DNA of 64,000 nucleotides from Obesumbacterium proteus (GTDB taxonomy: Bacteria > Pseudomonadota > Gammaproteobacteria > Enterobacterales > Enterobacteriaceae), in contig NZ_CP014608.1 of assembly GCF_001586165.1 (NCBI RefSeq), positions 1,364,001 to 1,428,000 on the forward strand, in the 5' to 3' direction. Shown here in pieces: positions 32,643-41,487 of the stretch. The notes under the pieces are model-generated. The model was not told the DNA's origin. It made no database searches and saw nothing but the letters and a program-made list of their open reading frames with translations. The position numbers and the translations under genes were made by a program. How positions within the stretch are numbered: the first letter of the stretch is position 1; each line of letters opens with the position of its first letter.

Positions 32643-33719
32643 TTAATCGACGTTTGGAAACTCTTCGATGGTCACGCTTAGCGTCATGCGTTCACCGTTA
32701 CGCATGATAATCACCGGCACTACCGTTCCTGGGCGAATTTCAGCCACCTGATCCATGGTTTCGGCTGCGCTGACCGCGGGTTTTCCATCCACGTTGAGAA
32801 CGATGTCGCCCGGCTGAATTCCAGCATTAGCCGCGGGGCCGTTAGCGGCCACGTCACGCACGATAATACCTTGAATACGCTCCATCGCATTCGCCTGAGG
32901 CTGATTGCGCGCCGGTGCAATCTCTCTGCCGCTCACGCCGATAAAGCCACGAATAACGCGTCCATCGCGGATCAGCTTCGCCATAATCTTAGTGGAAAGG
33001 GCGGTTGGAATAGCAAAACCAATGCCTTCAGGCGTTTCACCATCGTTGCTCTTATCAAGCGATAGAGTATTGATTCCCACCAATTCACCCAGCGTGTTGA
33101 CTAATGCGCCGCCTGAGTTGCCGTGGTTAATTGAGGCGTCGGTTTGCAAGAAGTTCTGATGCCCATAGGTACTTAACCCCACGCGGCCTGTGGCGCTGAT
33201 AATCCCTTGGGTTGTGGTTTGCCCAATGTTATAGGGGTTGCCGATAGCCAGTACCACATCGCCAATGTGAGGAACGCGTTTTGGGTTGATGGTGATAACG
33301 GGCAGATTGGTCGCCTGAATTTTCAGCACGGCTAAATCGGTGAGCGTATCTGAACCGGCGAGCATAGCTTCAAAAACGCGGCCATCTTGGAGAGCAACCA
33401 CGATTTGGTCTGCGCCGCTGACAACATGTTTATTGGTGAGTATGTAGCCTCGGCTATCCATAATAACGCCAGAGCCTAGGGTTTTGATTGCTAAGCCATT
33501 GTTGCCCTGACCACTATTATTCATGCTGCCGTTATAAACGTTAACGACGGCGGGTGCAGCTCGTTTCACCGCAGAATTGTAGCTAATAGGTGCTTCTTCG
33601 AAAGAGGCCGCTTTAAACAGCGAGAAAAGCCCTACCGGACGCAGTGATGGCACCGCAATCAGCAAAATGATGGCTACCACAAGCCCCAGAAAAACTGAGC
33701 GTAATATCTTAGTAAACAT
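32643..33719 (-). CDS. degS: Periplasmic serine endoprotease DegS
   Basis: 358 residues with one N-terminal membrane anchor (VFLGLVVAIILLIAVPS), a trypsin-like protease domain and one PDZ domain. It senses misfolded porin C-termini and cleaves RseA to release sigma-E. The catalytic triad is in TNKHVV (His), TDLAVL (Asp) and GNSGGA (Ser). The start at 33719 (MFTKILRS) matches the family; the frame is open 19 codons further. It is downstream of degQ in the same direction. Confidence 0.96.
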   Translation of the reverse strand: MFTKILRSVFLGLVVAIILLIAVPSLRPVGLFSLFKAASFEEAPISYNSAVKRAAPAVVNVYNGSMNNSGQGNNGLAIKTLGSGVIMDSRGYILTNKHVVSGADQIVVALQDGRVFEAMLAGSDTLTDLAVLKIQATNLPVITINPKRVPHIGDVVLAIGNPYNIGQTTTQGIISATGRVGLSTYGHQNFLQTDASINHGNSGGALVNTLGELVGINTLSLDKSNDGETPEGIGFAIPTALSTKIMAKLIRDGRVIRGFIGVSGREIAPARNQPQANAMERIQGIIVRDVAANGPAANAGIQPGDIVLNVDGKPAVSAAETMDQVAEIRPGTVVPVIIMRNGERMTLSVTIEEFPNVD

Positions 33720-33841
33720 GAAGTTTCTGAAAGGGTAAGAAAAGATAGGCGAAGAATAACAGAGAAAATCGGGCACGGCACACGCCTATGCCCGATTTTT
33801 GCGCAGTTTTTGTTTAAATCACTCTTTTAGTGAAGCCGCAT

Positions 33842-35173
33842 TTAGCGAATCAGCAAATACAGGCCTTCACCGTTGCGTAATAAGTGCAGCGCAATGACCG
33901 GTGGGTTTGCCGCCAGTGCCTTACGCAAAGAGGCGATATCACGAATACGTTCGCTGTTGATACCGATGATCAGGTCGCCTTTATGCATGCCCATTTGTGC
34001 AGCAACAGAGCCTTTGGCAACGTCATCAATTTTAATTCCCGGCGTACCTTTCACATCACCATCGCTCAGCGTTGCACCTTGCAGTGAAGGGCTGATGTTT
34101 TCTGCCTGAGTGGTGGTAACACCGCTATTTTCCAGCGTAACGGGAACGGTTAATGGTTTGCCGTTACGCAGTAAACCGAGTTTTAGCACGGTGCCCGGTG
34201 CGGCAGAGCCAATTTTGGCACGCAGTTCGGCGAAGCTGCTAAGCGGGTTGCCATCCAGTGCGGTAATCACGTCGCCTGCTTTAATCCCCGCTTTGGCAGC
34301 GGCAGAGTTTGGTAAGACTTCGTTCACGAAAGCACCGCGCTGTGCATCAAGCTTGAAGGCCTGCGCGAGGTCAGCCGTCATTTCTCGACCGCGAATACCG
34401 AGAACGCCGCGTTTAACTTCGCCGTATTTGATCAGCTGAGCGCTGAGGCTTTGCGCCATGTTACTTGGGATTGCAAAACCAATGCCGATATTCCCGCCGC
34501 CGGGCGCTAAGATCGCGGTGTTAATGCCGATCAGCTCGCCGTTGAGGTTAATCAAGGCACCGCCGGAGTTACCACGGTTGATGGCAGCATCCGTTTGAAT
34601 AAAGTTTTCCAGACCTTCGAGATTTAACCCGCTGCGGCCCAAGGCAGAAATAATGCCTGAGGTGGCTGTTTGCCCAATACCAAACGGGTTGCCTACGGCA
34701 ACGGCAAAATCACCCACGCGCAGTTTGTCTGAGTCTGCGACTTTTATCGCCGTCAGGTTTTTCGCATCGGTGAGCTGAATTAACGCAATATCCGATTGTT
34801 CGTCACGCCCAATCAGCTTGGCGGCATATTCGCGCCCATCATTGAGCTGCACTTTGATGGTGGTCGCATTGCTGATGACGTGGTTATTGGTCAGCACATA
34901 GCCTTTGGCAGCATCAATAATGACACCTGAACCTAAGCCTTCAAACTGACGTTCACCGCCTTTGGCCGCCGGCGTTGGTTTGGCATTTTGCATCCCTTCA
35001 ACGTGGACGCTAACCACGGCTGGCAGCACTTTCTCCAACATTGGCGCTAAGCTTGGCACATTTTGCCCAGCAACAATGGGTGGTAACGCGGCATTGGCAA
35101 ACGGTGCGGATAACATTGTTAAGCCCATGCTTAAAGCAAGCGCACTGAGCAATAAAGATTTTTTCTTCATCAT
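33842..35173 (-). CDS. degQ: Periplasmic serine endoprotease DegQ
   Basis: 443 residues with a signal peptide (ending ANAALPP, about residue 27), a protease domain (TNNHVIS, SDIALI, GNSGGA triad) and two PDZ domains (from about 260 and 370). It degrades and chaperones unfolded periplasmic proteins. The start is uncertain: ATG 35173 or 35170 fits the family, and ATG 35188 or 35206 is open upstream. The linker after LPAVVSVHVEG (QNAKPTPAAKGGERQ) is shorter than in E. coli DegQ. Confidence 0.95.
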   Translation of the reverse strand: MMKKKSLLLSALALSMGLTMLSAPFANAALPPIVAGQNVPSLAPMLEKVLPAVVSVHVEGMQNAKPTPAAKGGERQFEGLGSGVIIDAAKGYVLTNNHVISNATTIKVQLNDGREYAAKLIGRDEQSDIALIQLTDAKNLTAIKVADSDKLRVGDFAVAVGNPFGIGQTATSGIISALGRSGLNLEGLENFIQTDAAINRGNSGGALINLNGELIGINTAILAPGGGNIGIGFAIPSNMAQSLSAQLIKYGEVKRGVLGIRGREMTADLAQAFKLDAQRGAFVNEVLPNSAAAKAGIKAGDVITALDGNPLSSFAELRAKIGSAAPGTVLKLGLLRNGKPLTVPVTLENSGVTTTQAENISPSLQGATLSDGDVKGTPGIKIDDVAKGSVAAQMGMHKGDLIIGINSERIRDIASLRKALAANPPVIALHLLRNGEGLYLLIR

Positions 35174-35314
35174 GGAATGTTTTCTCATGGCCTTCAAAAG
35201 GGTCAATGTGTCTTGGGCGAATTAATCCGATGTGCTACTCAGAACGAACAGCGCGCATTAAGTTCCATATTATTCAGAATAACAAAGTGGGGATTAAGAA
35301 GAGTAATTAAAATA

Positions 35315-35340
35315 GGTGGCTGTTAGAAAAAACAGCCACC
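35315..35340 (-). terminator. zapG terminator hairpin
   Basis: GGTGGCTGTT pairs with AACAGCCACC around a six-base T-rich loop (minus strand) 40 bases after zapG, followed by TATTTTAATT. Confidence 0.6.
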
Positions 35341-35379
35341 GAAGTACCTTATACCCGTGAATTATCTTGGGTATATTTC

Positions 35380-35775
35380 TTATTTATCGCGACGTTCGGC
35401 GCGCAGTAATCCAGATGCACCATCGGAGTAATCACGTGGTGGGAACTCAACGGGTGCCTGATCGTTGTCCGCTTCGGTCAAACGGTAACGGAAAGGATTA
35501 TCCTGCGGCGGCATATCTGGCAGCAGGTTGTTTGAGCTTTTCGCCATGTGTTGATAAAGCTGGCGATAGTCGCTCGCCATGTTATCGAGCAACTCGGCGC
35601 TGTGAGCAAAGTGGCTCACCAGTTCTTGGCGATATTGCTCCAACTCGTTTTTACTTTTTTCGAGCTCGTTTTGCAGCACCTGCTGCTGGCGAAGTTTTCG
35701 GTTGCCGAAACGCATCGCTACCGCACCAATCACGATACCGACGACTAAACCAATAAGCGCATACTCCCAGGTCAT
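35380..35775 (-). CDS. zapG: Z-ring associated protein ZapG (YhcB)
   Basis: 131-residue inner-membrane protein with one N-terminal helix (YALIGLVVGIVIGAVAM) and a long cytoplasmic coiled coil (LRQQQVLQNELEKSKNELEQY). It links cell division with envelope synthesis in E. coli. The Pro-rich C-terminus (PPRDYSDGASGLL) is conserved. The start at 35775 (MTWEYAL) matches the family and has a GGAG upstream; a longer frame to 35943 is not conserved. It is divergent from zapE. Confidence 0.96.
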   Translation of the reverse strand: MTWEYALIGLVVGIVIGAVAMRFGNRKLRQQQVLQNELEKSKNELEQYRQELVSHFAHSAELLDNMASDYRQLYQHMAKSSNNLLPDMPPQDNPFRYRLTEADNDQAPVEFPPRDYSDGASGLLRAERRDK

Positions 35776-36059
35776 GATGACTCCTATCTGTATATAGAAT
35801 GTGCTTGCGTTAGCTATTTTACTTAGTAGGGATTCAACGACATATCCTACACATAAGCACACTATAACCGTTAACCTTGCCTGAGTGGAATCCTGAAGGT
35901 GCATTGCTGAGAGGTTTGCGAGCAAAAACAATTGCCGATACAAGACAAAAGTCAGTTAACAGGCGACAATCAGTCGCTAAGCTGCACGAAAAGCAGCGTT
36001 TATGATTTTTAAAATTGTTTATAACTAATGATAAAAATTGAGTAGGGATCCTGTACCTA
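35776..36059. promoter_or_regulatory. Divergent zapG/zapE region
   Basis: 284 bases, AT-rich from 35990 on, carrying both promoters. No binding site was identified. Confidence 0.35.
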
Positions 36060-37208
36060 ATGCCATCAAATCGCACAACGTCCGTATTGACGCCAACTAT
36101 GCTCTATCAGCAGGCGCTCGATGCCGGAGACTACCAACCTGACGCCGTTCAGCGGCAAACCGTCGAGGCTCTAACCGCCATTCAGCAAGCGCTTATCGAG
36201 AGAGAACGGGCTATGCCCGTCGCCGAAAGTCGAGGGTTGCGGGGGCGCTTGCAGAGCCTGTGGGGAAAATCTGCCGCAAAGTCGCAGGAACCGGTGCAAG
36301 GTCTGTATATGTGGGGCGGCGTAGGGCGCGGCAAAACATGGCTAATGGATCTGTTTTTCCACAGCATTCCCAGCGAGCGGAAGCTGCGTTTGCATTTCCA
36401 CCGCTTTATGCTGCGGGTACAAGAAGAGCTGGTTGCGCTGCAGGGGCAAGAAAACCCATTAGAAATCATTGCCGATGGTTTTAAAAATGAAGCGGATGTA
36501 CTGTGTTTTGATGAGTTTTTTGTGTCGGATATCACGGATGCCATGCTGTTAGGCACGCTGTTGCAGGCTCTCTTCGCCCGAGGCATTACGCTGGTTTCTA
36601 CCTCAAATATTCCTCCTGATAATCTTTATCATAATGGCTTGCAGCGCGCTCGCTTTCTCCCCGCTATTGACCTGATTAAGCGCTATTGCACCGTAATGAA
36701 CGTGGATGCGGGGATCGATTATCGTCTGCGCACGTTGACGCAGGCTGGTCTGTATTTCACGCCGATTACTGCCGAGACGCGGCAGAGCATGGATGAAATG
36801 TTTGCCAAGTTAGCGGGCAGCGTGGGGGAGATTAACCCGGTGTTAGACATTAACCATCGACCACTGCCTGCGCTGTGTAGCTCGGGAGGCGTATTAGCCG
36901 TCGAGTTCTCGGTTCTGTGCGAGGAGGCGCGTAGCCAGCTTGATTACATTGCGCTTTCGCGCCGCTACCACACGGTCTTTCTGCATCACGTCAAGAAGAT
37001 GGATACGCTGAATGAAAATACTGCGCGCCGCTTCCTTGCCTTAGTGGATGAGTTTTATGAGCGCCATGTAAAACTGATCATCAGCGCAGAGCTGTCGATG
37101 TTCGAAATTTATCAGGGTGACCATTTGAAGTTTGAATATCAGCGCTGCTTGTCTCGTTTGCAGGAGATGCAAAGCGAAGATTATTTGCGTCTGGAGCACT
37201 TGCCGTAA
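36060..37208 (+). CDS. zapE: Cell division ATPase ZapE
   Basis: 382-residue AFG1-like ATPase that acts on FtsZ at constriction, mainly under low oxygen or high temperature. Walker A is GGVGRGKT (about residues 87-94) and Walker B is VLCFDEFFVSDITDAM. FHRFMLRVQEEL and LVDEFYERHVKLIISAE are typical of the family. ATG 36060 is the first plausible start and gives a length close to E. coli ZapE (375). Confidence 0.96.
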   Translation: MPSNRTTSVLTPTMLYQQALDAGDYQPDAVQRQTVEALTAIQQALIERERAMPVAESRGLRGRLQSLWGKSAAKSQEPVQGLYMWGGVGRGKTWLMDLFFHSIPSERKLRLHFHRFMLRVQEELVALQGQENPLEIIADGFKNEADVLCFDEFFVSDITDAMLLGTLLQALFARGITLVSTSNIPPDNLYHNGLQRARFLPAIDLIKRYCTVMNVDAGIDYRLRTLTQAGLYFTPITAETRQSMDEMFAKLAGSVGEINPVLDINHRPLPALCSSGGVLAVEFSVLCEEARSQLDYIALSRRYHTVFLHHVKKMDTLNENTARRFLALVDEFYERHVKLIISAELSMFEIYQGDHLKFEYQRCLSRLQEMQSEDYLRLEHLP

Positions 37209-37499
37209 CGTTTTGTTTAAAAAACACTCGCATCCGGTGCTACTGTCTACCGGATGCAATCATAAAATCAATTTTAGCCCGAAAAATTATTCGATCTTTA
37301 GATTCTACTTCTCTATAATCTTGCGACCCCACGTTACAACGAAGTTTTTTTTCCCAAAAACTTTATGTGCCGGCATTGGCTATTCGAAGGGGTAGGTTTG
37401 CTGGACGATGGTCGTGTGAGCCTCTAATACATTTACTTTTTTAAACAGGTAAGCGTTTGGGTGTTCACCAACGTGTAACTTAAATTGGGTAAGCTTTTA
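37209..37499 (+). promoter_or_regulatory. zapE-rplM intergenic region with hairpin and rplM leader
   Basis: The 291-base gap begins with a hairpin (GCATCCGGT 37230-37238 with ACCGGATGC 37249-37257) that may end zapE transcription, though no T-run follows. The rest must contain the rplM-rpsI promoter and leader. In E. coli this leader is repressed by L13/S9; no structure was verified here. Confidence 0.45.
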
Positions 37500-37928
37500 A
37501 TGAAAACTTTTACAGCTAAGCCAGAAACCGTAAAACGTGACTGGTACGTAGTTGATGCAGACGGCAAGACTCTGGGCCGTTTGGCTACTGAACTGGCTCG
37601 TCGCCTGCGTGGCAAGCATAAAGCGGAATACACTCCGCACGTTGATACTGGTGATTACATCATCGTTCTGAACGCAGAAAAAGTTGCTGTAACCGGCAAC
37701 AAGCGTTCTGACAAGATCTATTACCATCACACCGGCCACATCGGTGGTATCAAACAAGCGACCTTTGAAGAGATGATTGCTCGCCACCCTGAGCGTGTCA
37801 TTGAGATCGCGGTTAAAGGCATGCTGCCGAAGGGCCCGCTGGGTCGTGCTATGTACCGTAAACTGAAAGTTTACGCTGGTAACGAGCACAATCACGCGGC
37901 ACAGCAACCGCAAGTTCTTGACATTTAA
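37500..37928 (+). CDS. rplM: 50S ribosomal protein L13
   Basis: 142 residues, identical in length to E. coli L13. It runs from MKTFTAKPETVKRDWYVVDA to AAQQPQVLDI, with the signature GMLPKGPLGRAMYRKLKVYAG. ATG 37500 fits the family. It is the first gene of the rplM-rpsI operon, 15 bases before rpsI. Confidence 0.99.
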   Translation: MKTFTAKPETVKRDWYVVDADGKTLGRLATELARRLRGKHKAEYTPHVDTGDYIIVLNAEKVAVTGNKRSDKIYYHHTGHIGGIKQATFEEMIARHPERVIEIAVKGMLPKGPLGRAMYRKLKVYAGNEHNHAAQQPQVLDI

Positions 37929-37943
37929 TCGGGATTATAGGCA

Positions 37944-38336
37944 ATGGCTGAAACTCAATACTACGGCACTGGTCGCCGCAAAAGCTCCGCCGCTCGCGTG
38001 TTTATCAAACCGGGCAGTGGTAAAATCGTAATCAACCAACGTTCTCTGGAACAGTACTTCGGTCGTGAAACTGCCCGCATGGTAGTTCGTCAGCCGTTGG
38101 AATTGGTTGATATGGTTGAGAAATTCGATCTGTACATCACCGTTAAAGGTGGTGGTACTTCTGGTCAGGCTGGTGCGATCCGTCATGGTATCACCCGCGC
38201 TCTGATGGAGTACGACGAGTCCCTGCGTGGCGAACTGCGTAAAGCTGGCTTCGTTACTCGTGATGCTCGTGAAGTTGAACGTAAGAAAGTCGGTCTGCGT
38301 AAAGCACGTCGTCGTCCTCAGTTCTCCAAACGTTAA
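37944..38336 (+). CDS. rpsI: 30S ribosomal protein S9
   Basis: 130 residues, ending in the basic tail LRKARRRPQFSKR that reaches the ribosomal P site. YYGTGRRKSSAARVFIKPG and GGGTSGQAGAIRHGI are the family signatures. Followed by a strong terminator. Confidence 0.99.
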   Translation: MAETQYYGTGRRKSSAARVFIKPGSGKIVINQRSLEQYFGRETARMVVRQPLELVDMVEKFDLYITVKGGGTSGQAGAIRHGITRALMEYDESLRGELRKAGFVTRDAREVERKKVGLRKARRRPQFSKR

Positions 38337-38367
38337 TGTTTTTCTGCTTCGGCAGAGCATTAATAGT

Positions 38368-38394
38368 AAAAGCCCGGCTTGCCGGGCTTTTTTG
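38368..38394 (+). terminator. rplM-rpsI terminator
   Basis: AAAAGCCCGGC pairs with GCCGGGCTTTT and runs into a T-stretch, 31 bases after rpsI. Confidence 0.95.
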
Positions 38395-38683
38395 TATCTG
38401 TAAACAGTCAAAAAACGCGGAAATTTACGTGTCGTAAACTTATTACGCCATGAAATAACCAACGCTTCCCCACAACACCGTCAAATTCTGTTAAACTATC
38501 TCCCACTTTTGCGCCCTGTTATCCGTACAATTGTTGAGCAATAGAGGCACTAAATAGCCTAACCTGTTATTTATGCTTCATTTTTATTGCTTATACGGCT
38601 GTCAGGAGTGACAACAAATATCTGGATAGCGCTGCCCGATGGCGGCTATTCATACCGTTTTCTAGATAAACTTGGAGGTTTTC
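38395..38683 (+). promoter_or_regulatory. sspA upstream region
   Basis: About 290 bases without a gene. It carries the sspAB promoter; CTTGGAGG at 38669-38676 is the sspA ribosome binding site. Nothing else was recognised. Confidence 0.4.
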
Positions 38684-39325
38684 ATGGCTGTCGCTGCCAA
38701 CAAACGTTCGGTAATGACGCTGTTTTCCGGCCCGACCGACATCTTTAGCCATCAAGTACGTATCGTACTGGCCGAAAAGGGTGTCAGCGTCGAGATTGAG
38801 CAGGTTGAGATGGATAACCTGCCGCAGGATCTGATTGACCTCAACCCGTACCGCACAGTACCGACGTTGGTTGACCGTGAGCTGACTCTGTATGAATCCC
38901 GTATCATCATGGAATATCTGGACGAGCGTTTCCCGCATCCACCATTGATGCCAGTTTATCCAGTTGCCCGTGGTGAAAGCCGTCTGATGATGCATCGCAT
39001 CGAAAACGACTGGTATTCACTGCTACACAAGATTGAAAAAGGTACTGCTCAGGAAGCTGACAACGCGCGCAAACAGCTGCGTGAAGAGCTGCTGGCTATC
39101 GCGCCTGTATTTACTCAGAAGCCATTCTTCATGAGCGACGAGTTCAGCTTGGTTGACTGCTATCTGGCGCCGCTGTTATGGCGTTTGCCGGTTCTGGGCA
39201 TTGAATTGTCTGGCGCTGGTTCTAAAGAACTGAAAATCTACATGACTCGCGTCTTTGAGCGTGATGCATTCTTGGCTTCTATGACTGAAGCTGAGCGTGA
39301 AATGCGTCTGCATACCCGAGGCTAA
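38684..39325 (+). CDS. sspA: Stringent starvation protein SspA
   Basis: 213-residue glutathione-S-transferase-fold protein that binds RNA polymerase with sigma-70 and supports stationary-phase acid tolerance and phage P1 late transcription. An N-terminal thioredoxin-like part (TLFSGPTDIFSHQVRI) is followed by an alpha-helical C-terminal part (DEFSLVDCYLAPLLWRLP). It has no GST catalytic motif, as usual. ATG 38684 follows GGAGG; it is joined to sspB by a two-base gap. Confidence 0.98.
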   Translation: MAVAANKRSVMTLFSGPTDIFSHQVRIVLAEKGVSVEIEQVEMDNLPQDLIDLNPYRTVPTLVDRELTLYESRIIMEYLDERFPHPPLMPVYPVARGESRLMMHRIENDWYSLLHKIEKGTAQEADNARKQLREELLAIAPVFTQKPFFMSDEFSLVDCYLAPLLWRLPVLGIELSGAGSKELKIYMTRVFERDAFLASMTEAEREMRLHTRG

Positions 39326-39327
39326 TC

Positions 39328-39825
39328 ATGGAATTGTCTCAAATGTCGCCACGCCGCCCATTCTTGCTGCGTGCCTTCTATGAGTGGTTGCTTGATAACC
39401 AGCTTACGCCGCACTTGGTGGTTGATGTTAACCGCCATGGCGTGATGGTGCCGATGGAGTTTGCTCGCGATGGTCAAATAGTATTGAACATTGCGCCGCG
39501 TGCCGTTGGTAATCTTGAGCTGGGCGATGATGCCGTTCGCTTCAATGCGCGTTTTGGTGGCGTTCCTCGTAATGTCTATGTGCCTATCTCCGCAGTCATG
39601 GCGATCTACTCGCGTGAAAATGGGGCTGGTACGATGTTTGAGCCTGAACCTGCTTACGAAAACGAAATGCCGTTGATGTCGGTAGAAGACGATGAAACGA
39701 CAAGCGAGCCAAGCATGACGGTTATTGATGGCAATTTGCCAGACGTTCCCGTTGAGTCTGATGACGATGGCGATGAACCAACGCCGCCGCCTCGCGGACG
39801 ACCTTCATTGCGCGTTGTTAAATAG
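39328..39825 (+). CDS. sspB: ClpXP adaptor SspB
   Basis: 165-residue adaptor that delivers ssrA-tagged proteins to ClpXP. The substrate-binding domain covers residues 1-110 (RPFLLRAFYEWLLDNQLTPHLVVD). After an acidic disordered linker, the C-terminal ClpX-binding peptide RGRPSLRVVK is intact. Its mRNA ends at the terminator at 39881. Confidence 0.98.
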   Translation: MELSQMSPRRPFLLRAFYEWLLDNQLTPHLVVDVNRHGVMVPMEFARDGQIVLNIAPRAVGNLELGDDAVRFNARFGGVPRNVYVPISAVMAIYSRENGAGTMFEPEPAYENEMPLMSVEDDETTSEPSMTVIDGNLPDVPVESDDDGDEPTPPPRGRPSLRVVK

Positions 39826-39880
39826 CAATGCTAAATCACAACGTTAAATAACAGCGTGAAGCTAGGTTGTTAAGTCAGTG

Positions 39881-39908
39881 AAAAGCCAGTCATTTGACTG
39901 GCTTTTTT
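39881..39908 (+). terminator. sspAB terminator
   Basis: AAAAGCCAGTCA pairs with TGACTGGCTTTT and continues as TT. Its 12-base stem is the same as that of the terminator at 14062-14091. Confidence 0.92.
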
Positions 39909-39947
39909 GTATCTGAAACCGGGTAAAACTGTGGCGCTACGGAAGGA

Positions 39948-40829
39948 TTATTTTGTTATATCCAAGGCTCTCATGGTGCGCAGTTTCGTCTCTCTCGCCT
40001 GCTCTGGCGCGCTCTGAACCAACAAGGTATACAGCAAATCTAAGACGAATAACTGCGCTGTTTTGGTGCCAATAGAGTCTCCCTGCAACGTACCTTGTCG
40101 ATTACCGTTGATGAGGCTGAAATCTGCTACCTCGCTCAATGGAGAGCCTAAATTATGCGTTAGCGCAACGGTGGTTGCTCCGGCCTGTTTCGCTAACGTG
40201 AGCGCATGCACCGTTTCTGGCGAACTTCCCGAGTGGCTGATGGCTATCGCAACATCGCCAGCGTTGAGCAGCGTAGCCTGCATATACATAAAATGATTAT
40301 TGGTCACGGCATCAACACGCAGCCCAATGCGCATTAGCTTATGTTTCATGTCTTCTGCGGTGATGCCCGAGGAACCCACGCCAAAAATATATACCGACTG
40401 GCTGTTTCTCAGCGCCTCAACCACCTGACCGACCTGATGCATATCTAACAAATTGAGCGTTTCAGACAACACGTTGTTGATCGTATTTTGGAGTTTTAAG
40501 CCAATGGTGTGCGCATCGTCGATATCTCCAATTTCAGCATCGAGCAACGGCGCATTGGCTTCAGGTTCTGCGGTGGCCAACTCGATAGCCAAATCCATTT
40601 TGAAATCTTGAAAGCCTTTATAGCCCAGCGTGCGGCATAAACGGATCACGGAGGCTTCGCCCGCCTGTGTTTCTCGGGAAAGCTCGGCAATGGAAAGCTG
40701 CGTAACGCGCTGAGGGGCACGAAGAATGTACTGCGCAATGCGTTGGGCAATACGAGTCAGGCTGTTTTGCATCGCACCTAAGGTGTCGAGGATTTTCCCC
40801 GGTTTAAGGCGAGGGGCTTGAGGCTGCAT
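39948..40829 (-). CDS. MurR/RpiR-family regulator, probable sialic-acid regulator
   Basis: 293 residues: an N-terminal RpiR HTH (about 20-95, LSIAELSRETQAGEASVIRLCRTLGYKG) and a C-terminal SIS sugar-phosphate-binding domain (about 125-265, VYIFGVGSSGITAEDMKHK and AISHSGSSPETVHA). It follows the nanE-nanK-nanQ genes in the same direction, so it probably responds to N-acetylmannosamine-6-phosphate or a related sugar phosphate (inference). E. coli instead uses a GntR-type NanR. A terminator between nanQ and this gene suggests its own promoter. Confidence 0.85.
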   Translation of the reverse strand: MQPQAPRLKPGKILDTLGAMQNSLTRIAQRIAQYILRAPQRVTQLSIAELSRETQAGEASVIRLCRTLGYKGFQDFKMDLAIELATAEPEANAPLLDAEIGDIDDAHTIGLKLQNTINNVLSETLNLLDMHQVGQVVEALRNSQSVYIFGVGSSGITAEDMKHKLMRIGLRVDAVTNNHFMYMQATLLNAGDVAIAISHSGSSPETVHALTLAKQAGATTVALTHNLGSPLSEVADFSLINGNRQGTLQGDSIGTKTAQLFVLDLLYTLLVQSAPEQARETKLRTMRALDITK

Positions 40830-40909
40830 AATTTCCCTGTTTTCACCTGCTTAAGGCGATCGTGGCTGCGGAGAGTTGATGTGTTAGAGCGTAGCAAGAC
40901 TAGGGGGGT

Positions 40910-40954
40910 AAAAAAAGCGCGATGTACATATAGGGGGTATATACACATCACGCG
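40910..40954 (-). terminator. nanEKQ operon terminator
   Basis: On the minus strand an imperfect stem (CGCGTGATGTGTATATA with TATATGTACATCGCG, CCCCC loop) is followed by CTTTTTTTA. It lies 50 bases after nanQ and before the RpiR regulator gene. Confidence 0.75.
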
Positions 40955-41004
40955 GTCAAAGAGAAACAGTCGTCTTAATGCATTGTTATTATGATTTGGA
41001 AATC

Positions 41005-41475
41005 TTAGCGGGTGAGACAGCGCTGCCGCACTTTGATCACCGCTTTTTTAATCGTCTGTGATTGGTTTGTGATGCATCCCGGCTTATGCGGTTCACCGGG
41101 GAGAAACACCGCAAACATGCCCGCTTGCATGTGGAGCGTTTGTCGCGGTTCTACCTTGCTGCACAGCTGATAGTCATCGTCTTCATGATAAGTATCGAGC
41201 TCTAGCCCAGAGTTGGCAGGACCAAAATCGATACGCTCATTGCCGCTAAGCAGGATTTGAATATCGGCATAGTCGCGGTGCTGTTCATAACGCTTGCTTT
41301 GCGCATCGGCGGTTTCAAAGGCCATCACATTGATAAAGATATCATTGCCGTCGATTTCATAGCGCCCAGGTTCTAGCGTTTCTGGCGCTAAGGCTAATGC
41401 TTGTTTGACGATCGCACGTAGCGCGGCAGGGAGATCGGCCTGTTGGTCAATATCGGTTATTTTTCCCAAAATCAT
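41005..41475 (-). CDS. nanQ: YhcH/NanQ cupin-like protein
   Basis: 156-residue beta-sandwich protein of the YhcH/YjgK/YiaL family; in E. coli NanQ is the N-acetylneuraminate anomerase. It shows YEQHRDYADIQILLSGNERIDFGP, with conserved His, and FAVFLPGEPHKPGC. It lies 12 bases after nanK and is the last gene of the trio. An anomerase without a nearby lyase or transporter is odd; see findings. Confidence 0.93.
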   Translation of the reverse strand: MILGKITDIDQQADLPAALRAIVKQALALAPETLEPGRYEIDGNDIFINVMAFETADAQSKRYEQHRDYADIQILLSGNERIDFGPANSGLELDTYHEDDDYQLCSKVEPRQTLHMQAGMFAVFLPGEPHKPGCITNQSQTIKKAVIKVRQRCLTR

Positions 41476-41487
41476 AAAGCCATCCTT